This document shows, one piece after another, positions 1-6,175 of a DNA stretch of 11,895 bases (positions within the stretch are counted from its first letter, which is position 1; each line of letters starts with the position of its first letter). The stretch lies in the NCBI GenBank assembly GCA_900765575.1, contig CAAFRW010000189.1:1-11895 (forward strand), given 5' to 3'. Under the pieces are notes generated by a model. It was not told where the DNA came from, did not search any database, and saw only the letters and a program-made list of their open reading frames with translations. This stretch comes from Bacteroidaceae bacterium (GTDB lineage: Bacteria > Bacteroidota > Bacteroidia > Bacteroidales > Bacteroidaceae). The translations under genes were made by a program, and so were the position numbers.

Positions 1-449
1 ACATGCCGGGCTGGCGTGTAGGATTACTGGCTACGAATGCCCAGTTTGTTCAATGGATTCTGAAAGTGAAAAGCAACATCGATTCGGGTACGTTCCGCCC
101 CTTACAACTGGCGGCAGCACAGGCTTACCAAAATTCGGACGAGTGGCACGAGAAGATGAACCGTACCCTGTACCATAACCGTCGGAATCTAGCAGAACAG
201 ATTATGGAAGCTCTCCACTGCACATTCGACCCGAAACAAGTGGGTATGTTCCTTTGGGGACGCATTCCCGACAGTTATCAGGATGTAGAAGAACTGACAG
301 AAAAAGTACTTCATGAGGCAAGAGTATTCATCACGCCGGGATTTATCTTCGGAAGCAACGGAGCCCGCTATATTAGAATCTCCCTCTGCGCCAAAGAAGA
401 GAATCTGGCAGAAGCTTTACAGCGGATACAAAACATAATGAAGAAATAA
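1..449 (+). CDS. Class I/II PLP-dependent aminotransferase, C-terminal part (5' truncated by window edge)
   Basis: This is the last 148 or so residues of a fold-type I aminotransferase, which moves an amino group between an amino acid and a 2-oxo acid using pyridoxal phosphate. The visible part starts in the conserved segment just after the PLP lysine (MPGWRVG; its Arg normally contacts the cofactor phosphate). It ends with the small domain carrying GMFLWGRIP and YIRISL, whose Arg normally binds the substrate carboxylate. The catalytic lysine itself lies beyond the left edge. The Met at position 3 is internal, because whole enzymes of this family are about 390 residues and the frame is open to base 1. 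The gene is 35 bases upstream of the DAHP synthase/chorismate mutase on the same strand, so a role in making phenylalanine or tyrosine from the keto acids is likely. That substrate assignment is inferred from context. Family call is strong; exact specificity (aromatic, aspartate or LL-diaminopimelate type) is open. Confidence 0.88.
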   Translation, partial: MPGWRVGLLATNAQFVQWILKVKSNIDSGTFRPLQLAAAQAYQNSDEWHEKMNRTLYHNRRNLAEQIMEALHCTFDPKQVGMFLWGRIPDSYQDVEELTEKVLHEARVFITPGFIFGSNGARYIRISLCAKEENLAEALQRIQNIMKK

Positions 450-484
450 AAGAAGAAAATAATAACTAAAAATATAAATACACA

Positions 485-1546
485 ATGGAATTAGAATCTA
501 TCTTGCTACCGGGTATCGACGACAAACGTCCCCTTATTATTGCTGGCCCGTGCAGCGCAGAAACAGAAGAACAAGTAATGACCACCGCCATGCAGCTGGC
601 AAGTAAAGGTGTTAAAATATTCCGTGCCGGAATCTGGAAGCCACGTACCAAACCGGGAGGCTTCGAAGGTATCGGTGTAGAAGGTCTGCCTTGGATGCAA
701 CGTGTAAAGAAAGAAGCCGGAATGTATATTTCTACCGAGGTAGCTACTGCCAAACATGTAGAAGCTGCCCTGGAAGCAGAAATAGATATGCTCTGGATAG
801 GAGCCCGTACCTCTGCCAACCCGTTTGCCGTACAAGAAATTGCCGATGCCTTACAGGGAGTTAATATCCCCGTATTAGTAAAGAACCCTGTTAATCCTGA
901 CCTGGAGCTATGGATTGGAGCCATGGAAAGAATCAACAATGCAGGAGTAAAGAAAATTGCGGCCATCCATCGCGGTTTCTCTTCATACGATAAGAAAATA
1001 TACCGTAACCTGCCACAGTGGCACATCCCTATCGAACTCCGCCGCCGGATTCCGAATCTGCCGATATTCTGCGACCCCAGCCATATTGGAGGCAAACGCG
1101 AACTGGTAGCCCCGCTTTGTCAGCAAGCAATGGACTTAGGTTTCGACGGACTGATTGTGGAAAGCCATTGTAATCCGGATTGTGCATGGAGTGATGCTTC
1201 ACAACAAATAACTCCGGACGTACTGGATTACATTCTGAATTTATTAGTTATCCGCGACGAAAAACAAAGTACCGAGAACTTGAAAGAGCTGCGTAAACAA
1301 ATCGACGAGTGCGACAACGATTTAATTGAAATCCTGTCAAAGCGTATGCGTGTATCACGCGAAATCGGAACCTTTAAGAAAGAGCACGAGATGACCATCC
1401 TGCAAACCGGACGTTATAGTGAAATCCTGGAGAAAAGAGGAGCACAAGGCGCACTTTGCGGTATGAGTCCCGAATTCATCAAAAAGGTCTTCGAAGCTAT
1501 ACACGAAGAATCTGTCCGCCAACAGATGGAGATTATCAGTAAATAG
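485..1546 (+). CDS. Bifunctional 3-deoxy-7-phosphoheptulonate (DAHP) synthase / chorismate mutase
   Basis: This 353-residue cytoplasmic fusion couples the first shikimate-pathway step (PEP + erythrose 4-phosphate to DAHP) to chorismate-to-prephenate conversion. The N-terminal part (about 1-255) is a type I-beta DAHP synthase-like barrel. It shows IAGPCSAE (19-26), KPRTKPGGFEG (52-62), VKNP (132-135), HRG (162-164), DPSH (197-200) and ESHCNPD (226-232). C23, H200, E226 and D237 are the probable metal ligands. The C-terminal part (about 265-353) is an AroQ-type chorismate mutase. R270, R287, K298 and R310 have the spacing of the E. coli active-site residues R11, R28, K39 and R51. No ACT domain is present. 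Similar fusions in Bacteroidales (Prevotella nigrescens, from memory) are inhibited by prephenate through contacts between the two domains, so feedback control may be built in. The ATG at 485 follows an AT-rich leader without a clear Shine-Dalgarno, as is usual in Bacteroides. Confidence 0.95.
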   Translation: MELESILLPGIDDKRPLIIAGPCSAETEEQVMTTAMQLASKGVKIFRAGIWKPRTKPGGFEGIGVEGLPWMQRVKKEAGMYISTEVATAKHVEAALEAEIDMLWIGARTSANPFAVQEIADALQGVNIPVLVKNPVNPDLELWIGAMERINNAGVKKIAAIHRGFSSYDKKIYRNLPQWHIPIELRRRIPNLPIFCDPSHIGGKRELVAPLCQQAMDLGFDGLIVESHCNPDCAWSDASQQITPDVLDYILNLLVIRDEKQSTENLKELRKQIDECDNDLIEILSKRMRVSREIGTFKKEHEMTILQTGRYSEILEKRGAQGALCGMSPEFIKKVFEAIHEESVRQQMEIISK

Positions 1547-1555
1547 TTTTAATAT

Positions 1556-1628
1556 AGTGGAAAGTTGAAAGTTGAATGCCTTTCCGACATCATTTTCACT
1601 CTCAACTTTCAACTCTCCACTCTCAACT
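1556..1628. repeat. Inverted and tandem heptamer repeat upstream of tyrA
   Basis: Three head-to-tail 7-base units on the left (AGTGGAA, AGTTGAA, AGTTGAA; 1556-1576) face five units in the opposite sense on the right (TTTCACT, CTCAACT, TTCAACT, CTCCACT, CTCAACT; 1594-1628). In the best register, 1556-1576 pairs with 1601-1621 at 19 of 21 positions around a 24-base loop. Because the units repeat, the left arm can also pair one unit earlier or later. The block fills nearly the whole gap between the two genes and ends eight bases before the tyrA ATG at 1637. It could attenuate transcription between the genes, mask or expose the tyrA ribosome site, or be a mobile or expanding repeat of unknown role. 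Similar heptamer blocks occur between genes in other Bacteroides genomes, to my recollection. The repeat itself is seen directly; function is not. Confidence 0.85.
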
Positions 1629-1636
1629 TAACAAGA

Positions 1637-2410
1637 ATGAGAATACTAATTTTAGGAGCCGGAAAAATGGGTTCCTTCTTTAACGATGTGCTTAGTTTTC
1701 AACATGAAACGGCTGTGTTTGATGTAGACCCCCAACAACTCCGGTTTATGTATCACACCTACCGGTTCACCAATATGGACGAAATCAAAGAGTTTAAGCC
1801 AGAATTGGTTATTAACGCAGCCACCGTTAAATATACACTCGAAGCCTTCCATAACGTACTGCCGGTGTTGCCGAAAGATTGCATCATCAGCGATATTGCA
1901 TCGGTAAAAAACGGTCTGAAGAAGTTTTATGAGCAAAGCGGTTTCCGCTATGTTTCCACTCACCCCATGTTTGGTCCCACCTTTGCCAGCCTCGACAAGC
2001 TGAGTACCGAGAATGCCATCATCATCAGTGAAGGCGACCATCTGGGCAAGATATTCTTTAAAGACCTGTACCAACGGTTAGGACTAAACATCTTCGAGTA
2101 CACCTTCGAAGAACATGACAAAACCGTGGCCTACTCCCTCTCCATCCCGTTTGTTTCCACATTCGTTTTCGCGGCGATAATGAAACATCAGGATGCTCCG
2201 GGAACCACTTTCAAGCGTCACATGTCCATAGCCAAAGGAGTGCTGAGCGAAGACGATTACCTGTTACAGGAAATCCTCTTCAACCCGCGTACCCCTGCTC
2301 AAGTGGAAAACATCCGTACGGAACTCAACGAGCTGTTGCAAATTATCAACGATAAAGATGCCGACCGCATGAAGGAGTATCTCACCAAGATAAGGAAAAA
2401 TATTAAATAA
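1637..2410 (+). CDS. tyrA: Prephenate dehydrogenase, compact form (tyrosine biosynthesis)
   Basis: The product oxidatively decarboxylates prephenate to 4-hydroxyphenylpyruvate with NAD(P)+. It has 257 residues from the ATG at 1637. It opens with a Rossmann nucleotide-binding motif (ILGAGKMG, 5-12) and carries HPMFGP (109-114), the family signature whose His is the expected catalytic residue. The predicted helical C-terminal half includes AYSLSIPF (165-172). A TTG-initiated extension to 1565 is possible on paper, but it would start inside the heptamer repeat and put 24 unconserved residues before the Rossmann strand, so 1637 is preferred. It is shorter than many TyrA proteins and has no ACT or fused chorismate mutase domain; the mutase is on the preceding gene. 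It is the last gene of the aromatic operon and converges with the thioredoxin gene. Family assignment is firm; cofactor preference cannot be read safely. Confidence 0.92.
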   Translation: MRILILGAGKMGSFFNDVLSFQHETAVFDVDPQQLRFMYHTYRFTNMDEIKEFKPELVINAATVKYTLEAFHNVLPVLPKDCIISDIASVKNGLKKFYEQSGFRYVSTHPMFGPTFASLDKLSTENAIIISEGDHLGKIFFKDLYQRLGLNIFEYTFEEHDKTVAYSLSIPFVSTFVFAAIMKHQDAPGTTFKRHMSIAKGVLSEDDYLLQEILFNPRTPAQVENIRTELNELLQIINDKDADRMKEYLTKIRKNIK

Positions 2411-2426
2411 GAACGCCTGTTCTTAT
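2407..2426. terminator. Small hairpin overlapping the tyrA stop codon
   Basis: A perfect 8-bp inverted repeat, ATAAGAAC-GCCT-GTTCTTAT, begins within the last codons of tyrA. On the + strand it is not followed by a T-run. Read on the minus strand it is followed by a T-rich stretch (TTAATATTTTT), so it may back up the larger terminator for the right-hand operon, or simply protect the tyrA mRNA 3' end. The symmetry is certain; the role is inferred. Confidence 0.45.
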
Positions 2427-2443
2427 ACCAGAAGTATATATGC

Positions 2444-2493
2444 AAAAATGGACCCGATAAAGCAAGAATAAGATTCTGCATTTATCGAGGCCA
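2444..2493 (-). terminator. Probable rho-independent terminator of the SusCD/thioredoxin operon
   Basis: The arms 2449-2469 and 2473-2493 form about 19 base pairs around a 3-base loop, with single-base bulges. The core pairs are CGATAAA with TTTATCG and AGAAT with ATTCT, and the foot is TGG with CCA. On the minus strand the hairpin is followed at once by T5 (2448 down to 2444), the layout of an intrinsic terminator for transcripts arriving from the thioredoxin gene, which stops at 2521. On the + strand it has no T-run, though the hairpin could still end or stabilise the tyrA transcript from the other side. Confidence 0.72.
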
Positions 2494-2520
2494 TCACTAT
2501 TAAGAGAGAAAAATGTCAAG

Positions 2521-3873
2521 CTAACGAAGACCCTCTAGCAATTGCTTCAATTCCTCTCCACGACTGGGACGAGAAGCTTCATATTGAAACAATTTACCCT
2601 CTTTATCATAAATCAGAAAATGAGGGATACCCGTAATATTCAGCGCTTCGACCAACTTATTATCCTGATTAATCAGTTGATTTCCATGCATATTCAATGC
2701 ATCCATCTTTGCTTTCCACTCTTTTGTTCCTTTATCTATTGAAATAGACACAAACTTTATCCGGTCATTCTTTAACTCCTTTTCCAACTGTTGCAGATAA
2801 GGCACTTCCCTACAACAGGGTCCGCACCATGAAGCCCACATGTCGATATAGACATAGTAACCTTTGTACTGGCTGAAGTCTACCTTATTGCCCTCTCTAT
2901 CCGTCAACAATACATCCGGGAAATCCGCCCCTTTGACACTTGCTTTACGCGCTTTAAAATCCTTGATGCTACGCGTGTCCAATTTATATTTTTCAATAGC
3001 ACTCGTCAACTCAGCAAGTCCGGAATCAAAGTTCTGATTATAATCAAAAGAAAGAATATAGCGATTCACTAACCCCTCTCCTAAGTCCTGGCGCAAAGGC
3101 TTGCAAGAATACGTCTTATCTAAATAAGCCAACTGACTCTCCAAATTTCCCTTAGGAATAGATTGCAGAATAGCAATGCACGCCGATGAGAAATAAAGTG
3201 TCATAGGCGTATCGAGCACCGTTGAAGGCTCCTCCAATAAATCGGACTTCAAAAAAGGCATGTCTGTTTTCTTCTTGCCAATCGCACGCGGAATACTTTC
3301 ATAACTGTTTTCAGCCATACTGTAAGCCCACAAAGTCAGGTACTGCTTCACAGGTTCAGAGCATGAATAATGCAACGCAATCGAATCGGCAGCTTCCCGA
3401 TATCCTTTCAAAAACGGGAGAACCTGTTCAGGTTTCATCTCTGCCCCTTTCATCCAAAAATAACGTCCTTTCTGATAAACCACCTCATTATAAGCCGAAA
3501 GAGCCTGATTATCTGCATCCAAGTCTACCCGAGGACAGCCGTCCACCATACGCAATGTTAATGTATACTGTTTCTGAGCATCCGGCAAATAAAGAGGAAC
3601 ATTCATTTGCGTTACCTCATTTGAGCCATATAAAGTATAAAAACCATCCGAAGCAACCGGTACATTCCCTTCAAAATGCGTATCTGTTATCTTCAATTCA
3701 CATCCGGCACTCTGATGATTGCTTTCCTTATCCATTGCATTGGCATAGAGTTGCATTCCTTGTAATCCATCTCCAACATAAGTTCCACCCAGATGTAAAG
3801 TCTGTGCCCCGGCAGAAAGTCCGGCGCACAAACTAAAACATAAGATGAATTTATTTTTTTTCAGTAGCTTCAT
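2521..3873 (-). CDS. Secreted DUF4369/TlpA-type thiol-disulfide oxidoreductase
   Basis: This 450-residue protein has a signal peptide (hydrophobic stretch 9-22, probable cleavage before Q24; no convincing lipobox). An N-terminal domain of about 100 residues resembles DUF4369. A mostly helical middle follows, then a C-terminal thioredoxin fold (about 315-450). The fold carries WCGPC at 349-353 and the usual cis-proline in TGIP (P417), so it should be redox-active. An extra Cys (C354) directly follows the motif. Such proteins act in the periplasm or outer envelope, usually reducing disulfides or serving cytochrome c or sulfur-containing ligands; the partner here is unknown. It is the last gene of the SusCD operon. 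Its ATG overlaps the stop of the PKD-like gene by one base (TAATG) and has a strong AAGGAG site, which points to translational coupling. The start codons include an A8 run (codons 4-7), which I do not read as more than chance. Family call is confident; function in the operon is inferred. Confidence 0.9.
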   Translation of the reverse strand: MKLLKKNKFILCFSLCAGLSAGAQTLHLGGTYVGDGLQGMQLYANAMDKESNHQSAGCELKITDTHFEGNVPVASDGFYTLYGSNEVTQMNVPLYLPDAQKQYTLTLRMVDGCPRVDLDADNQALSAYNEVVYQKGRYFWMKGAEMKPEQVLPFLKGYREAADSIALHYSCSEPVKQYLTLWAYSMAENSYESIPRAIGKKKTDMPFLKSDLLEEPSTVLDTPMTLYFSSACIAILQSIPKGNLESQLAYLDKTYSCKPLRQDLGEGLVNRYILSFDYNQNFDSGLAELTSAIEKYKLDTRSIKDFKARKASVKGADFPDVLLTDREGNKVDFSQYKGYYVYIDMWASWCGPCCREVPYLQQLEKELKNDRIKFVSISIDKGTKEWKAKMDALNMHGNQLINQDNKLVEALNITGIPHFLIYDKEGKLFQYEASRPSRGEELKQLLEGLR

Positions 3874-5375
3874 TATAGACTCCTTTTCTTATAAGATATA
3901 CTCAACACTTTATCAGTGCAGGACACAAAGGATTTTTTCGGTTGCGGATTCGTTTTCATTGCATCCGAACTATAAATATAGACGCTTCCTCGCTTCGTGC
4001 TTGTATTATAAGCCCCCACATACAATTCTTTCGATGCTTCATTCAACGAGACAGAAGTTATCTGTTCGCCATTCAAAGCCAAAACCGGAGAGGTGGGGAA
4101 TGATAAGGTTGTATTCAATGGGAAATAGGCATATAACTTACCATCTACAATATAATAACAAGTTAAGAAGGTTTTATCATAACAAAATTCAGAGCCTTTT
4201 TCTGGAAGTACCTCACCGGGAGCAATCGTATGGGACATCTCTTTATAAACCATCTTTATACTCCAATCTTCATTGTATTCATAATTACAATTCACTTGAT
4301 AAACAATATTCGGGTCATTCTCATCAAGAGCGATACAATACAGGTCCGGACTATTTTGAACCGTATTCTTAAAGGCTGAAAGTATCGTTCTATCCGTGAG
4401 TGTCCACGTCAATGCACTATTTCCTATATTGGTAAGCTCGGACGTTGAATAATTAATAAAAATAGGACTTGACATATACCAATCTCTTGAAGTAAAATAA
4501 GTATATCCAGGAATTAATGCATCATACTCATTTTGATATGCTGGAAGAGTAGTAGGAACAAACGCATACCCGAATTCCCTCTGAATTTGTATCATTCTTT
4601 TTTTAGTCTTATCAAAAGCCGTAGGTTGAGCACCATAATAATCATACATAAAAAAAGAGGATGCTTCAAAACCCTCTATGGCTTCAGAATAGTTAGACGT
4701 TGAACGTAAAGCAAAGGTACTGGGATCCAACAAATAAGCTTTATCCTTTAAAGCGACAATAAAGGAACGCACCGAAGAACCATAAGCAAGCATCGTAGTA
4801 CCCGCTCCAAGCAAACCTGTCATATCAATATCCTCATTCATAGATGCCACACAATGTTCTAATACATTTTGTACTTTACCTGCCGCAATTTCATCTTCAG
4901 ACAACGTTTTTATGAAAGACACATTTCCCTTTCCTGATTCATCTATAGCCGCAATAACTATACCCTCTTCAAAAGAACGGTCTACATTTACCTGATAATC
5001 AATAACGTCGCCCGATAACCCATTATTTACCTTCAAGTGTACATAATAGCTTCCGCCTTCAGGAAATATATAACTAAAAACCGGTTCTGTACTTACTTTC
5101 TCCAAATTCCCTTTACTCCCACTTTCCGTATTATAGGTTCCAACGCTCCATTCATATTTTAAATCGGAAGCTTGACACCCATTTGCAAAGATTAAATCAG
5201 GAGTAATCGTACAAGTTTGTCCCAAATCAACACTTACCACTTGCATGGTAGACGAATTGCTACCGGATATCGAAACTTCCGGAAAAGCCACTCCTCCACT
5301 TTCCGAATCATCATCTACGCAAGACAATAATAAGGAAGACAACAATATTATTTGTAAAAAACTTCTATATCTCAT
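3873..5375 (-). CDS. PKD-like family outer-membrane lipoprotein, SusCD accessory
   Basis: This is a 500-residue lipoprotein. The signal peptide ends LLLSC (C19 lipidated), followed by VDDDSES. An acidic stretch after the lipid Cys fits the Bacteroides lipoprotein export signal for display at the cell surface. Residues about 30-130 resemble a PKD-type immunoglobulin-like fold (LKYEWSVG; then FPEGGSYYVHLKVNNG). The remainder is rich in short beta-strand-like segments with aromatic and acidic turns, possibly a propeller-like ligand-binding or protein-contact domain; no catalytic motif is visible. It sits 18 bases after the DUF4843-like gene and overlaps the thioredoxin start by one base. PKD-like lipoproteins recur beside SusC/SusD pairs, and accessory lipoproteins have been seen attached to a peptide-loaded SusCD complex of B. 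thetaiotaomicron (BT2261-2264, from memory), so a place in the outer-membrane complex is plausible. Actual ligand and role are unknown. Confidence 0.8.
   Translation of the reverse strand: MRYRSFLQIILLSSLLLSCVDDDSESGGVAFPEVSISGSNSSTMQVVSVDLGQTCTITPDLIFANGCQASDLKYEWSVGTYNTESGSKGNLEKVSTEPVFSYIFPEGGSYYVHLKVNNGLSGDVIDYQVNVDRSFEEGIVIAAIDESGKGNVSFIKTLSEDEIAAGKVQNVLEHCVASMNEDIDMTGLLGAGTTMLAYGSSVRSFIVALKDKAYLLDPSTFALRSTSNYSEAIEGFEASSFFMYDYYGAQPTAFDKTKKRMIQIQREFGYAFVPTTLPAYQNEYDALIPGYTYFTSRDWYMSSPIFINYSTSELTNIGNSALTWTLTDRTILSAFKNTVQNSPDLYCIALDENDPNIVYQVNCNYEYNEDWSIKMVYKEMSHTIAPGEVLPEKGSEFCYDKTFLTCYYIVDGKLYAYFPLNTTLSFPTSPVLALNGEQITSVSLNEASKELYVGAYNTSTKRGSVYIYSSDAMKTNPQPKKSFVSCTDKVLSISYKKRSL
3880..3885 (-). 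promoter_or_regulatory. Shine-Dalgarno site for the thioredoxin gene, inside the PKD-like gene
   Basis: The minus strand reads AAGGAG, then six bases, then the ATG at 3873. The site lies within the last codons of the upstream gene, whose TAA shares its final A with the ATG. Bacteroides genes often lack a recognisable Shine-Dalgarno, so a strong one combined with TAATG supports both the chosen start and coupled re-initiation. Confidence 0.7.
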
Positions 5376-5393
5376 AATTTTATTCTTTTATAA

Positions 5394-6164
5394 TTAATAA
5401 AGGGTTGGATTAGGGAATACATCATAGATTTCCGGATCGTTCACCCTATAATATTCCCGTAATGGAATCAGTACAAACTTCGCCAAGAAACTACTATACA
5501 TTGCAAACGGTCCCTGCAGTGATTGAGCCTTAACAAAGTAATCGCCATACTTATCAATCATGGTTTTGAAAGTTGAGGGTTGTACCTCTTCTACCATATA
5601 AAAGTATTTAAAAAACTCTTGGGCTATTTCATACGTATAAGGAGGCATCACATAAGTTGCAGGCCACCAATCGGGTCTTTCCGGATGGATATCCGAAAAA
5701 CGCAAACGGAAGGTGGTTTGTCCGACAGGACGAAAATCTTCGGTATTCTTTAATTGCAATTTTAAAGTAAACTGCTTTTCCTGAATAGTCGCATCATTCC
5801 CCCGCAGCAAATGTACCACAATATTTCCCTGTACCGAATTGGCTGCTATAACAGTAGGTTCTATTGAATAATGCACATTTTCCACCATATCAGTTTCCGC
5901 TGCTACAGGAGCTACTTCAAAGCTCCGTTCTCTATCTGCCGGCAATCCCATTACTCTCACAGGAATCATCACCTTATATTCGGTAGCAATGTTAAAGCCA
6001 AACTCATAATCCAACGTATCCACAATTTCTTCATTTGCATTTTTATATTCTATAAACACAGCATCCTGCTGCGTTGTATCATAAAGCGGATAGTCTTCTT
6101 CCCCACACGCCATGCAAAGTAACATGCCGGTAAAAAATATCAATGTATGTATTGTCTTCATCAT
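5394..6164 (-). CDS. DUF4843-like lipoprotein, SusCD accessory
   Basis: The product has 256 residues and a lipoprotein signal ending CMAC (C20 if the first Met is used, C19 from the second). GEED follows the Cys, again acidic as in surface-exported Bacteroides lipoproteins. The mature part begins with AVFIEY and continues with beta-rich sequence (EYKVMIPVRVMGL; NIVVHLLRG; FTLKLQL), the pattern of DUF4843 proteins that lie directly after SusD in many Bacteroidota operons. Residues 165-200 include an aromatic-rich stretch (RPDWWPATYVMPPYTYEIAQ). No enzyme motif is seen. Two adjacent ATG codons could start it; 6164 is 11 bases after the SusD stop and there is no clear Shine-Dalgarno. It probably contacts SusC/SusD or the ligand at the surface. 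Domain call is from recall of the family pattern, so moderately sure; function unknown. Confidence 0.8.
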   Translation of the reverse strand: MMKTIHTLIFFTGMLLCMACGEEDYPLYDTTQQDAVFIEYKNANEEIVDTLDYEFGFNIATEYKVMIPVRVMGLPADRERSFEVAPVAAETDMVENVHYSIEPTVIAANSVQGNIVVHLLRGNDATIQEKQFTLKLQLKNTEDFRPVGQTTFRLRFSDIHPERPDWWPATYVMPPYTYEIAQEFFKYFYMVEEVQPSTFKTMIDKYGDYFVKAQSLQGPFAMYSSFLAKFVLIPLREYYRVNDPEIYDVFPNPTLY

Positions 6165-6175
6165 ATTTTCTTTTT

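Noticed and set aside
466..1095. 209-codon open frame on the minus strand, antisense to the DAHP synthase gene
   Set aside because: The + strand frame has clear conserved motifs; the antisense translation shows no recognisable family and is a by-product of codon bias.
1556..1628. Heptamer block as a CRISPR array
   Set aside because: Units are 7 bases, mostly without spacers and arranged in two opposite orientations.
1565..1636. TTG-initiated N-terminal extension of tyrA
   Set aside because: It lies inside the heptamer repeat and encodes unconserved residues ahead of the Rossmann motif; ATG at 1637 begins exactly at the first beta strand.
3222..3836. 204-codon + strand frame opposite the thioredoxin gene (and a similar one at 3845-4372)
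   Set aside because: Translations are low-complexity and Ser/His/Tyr-rich with no domain, while the minus strand encodes conserved proteins with signal peptides.
3854..3861. A8 run in the first codons of the thioredoxin gene as a phase-variation or slippage site
   Set aside because: Short A-runs encoding Lys/Asn are common in AT-rich signal-peptide n-regions; nothing else supports a switch.
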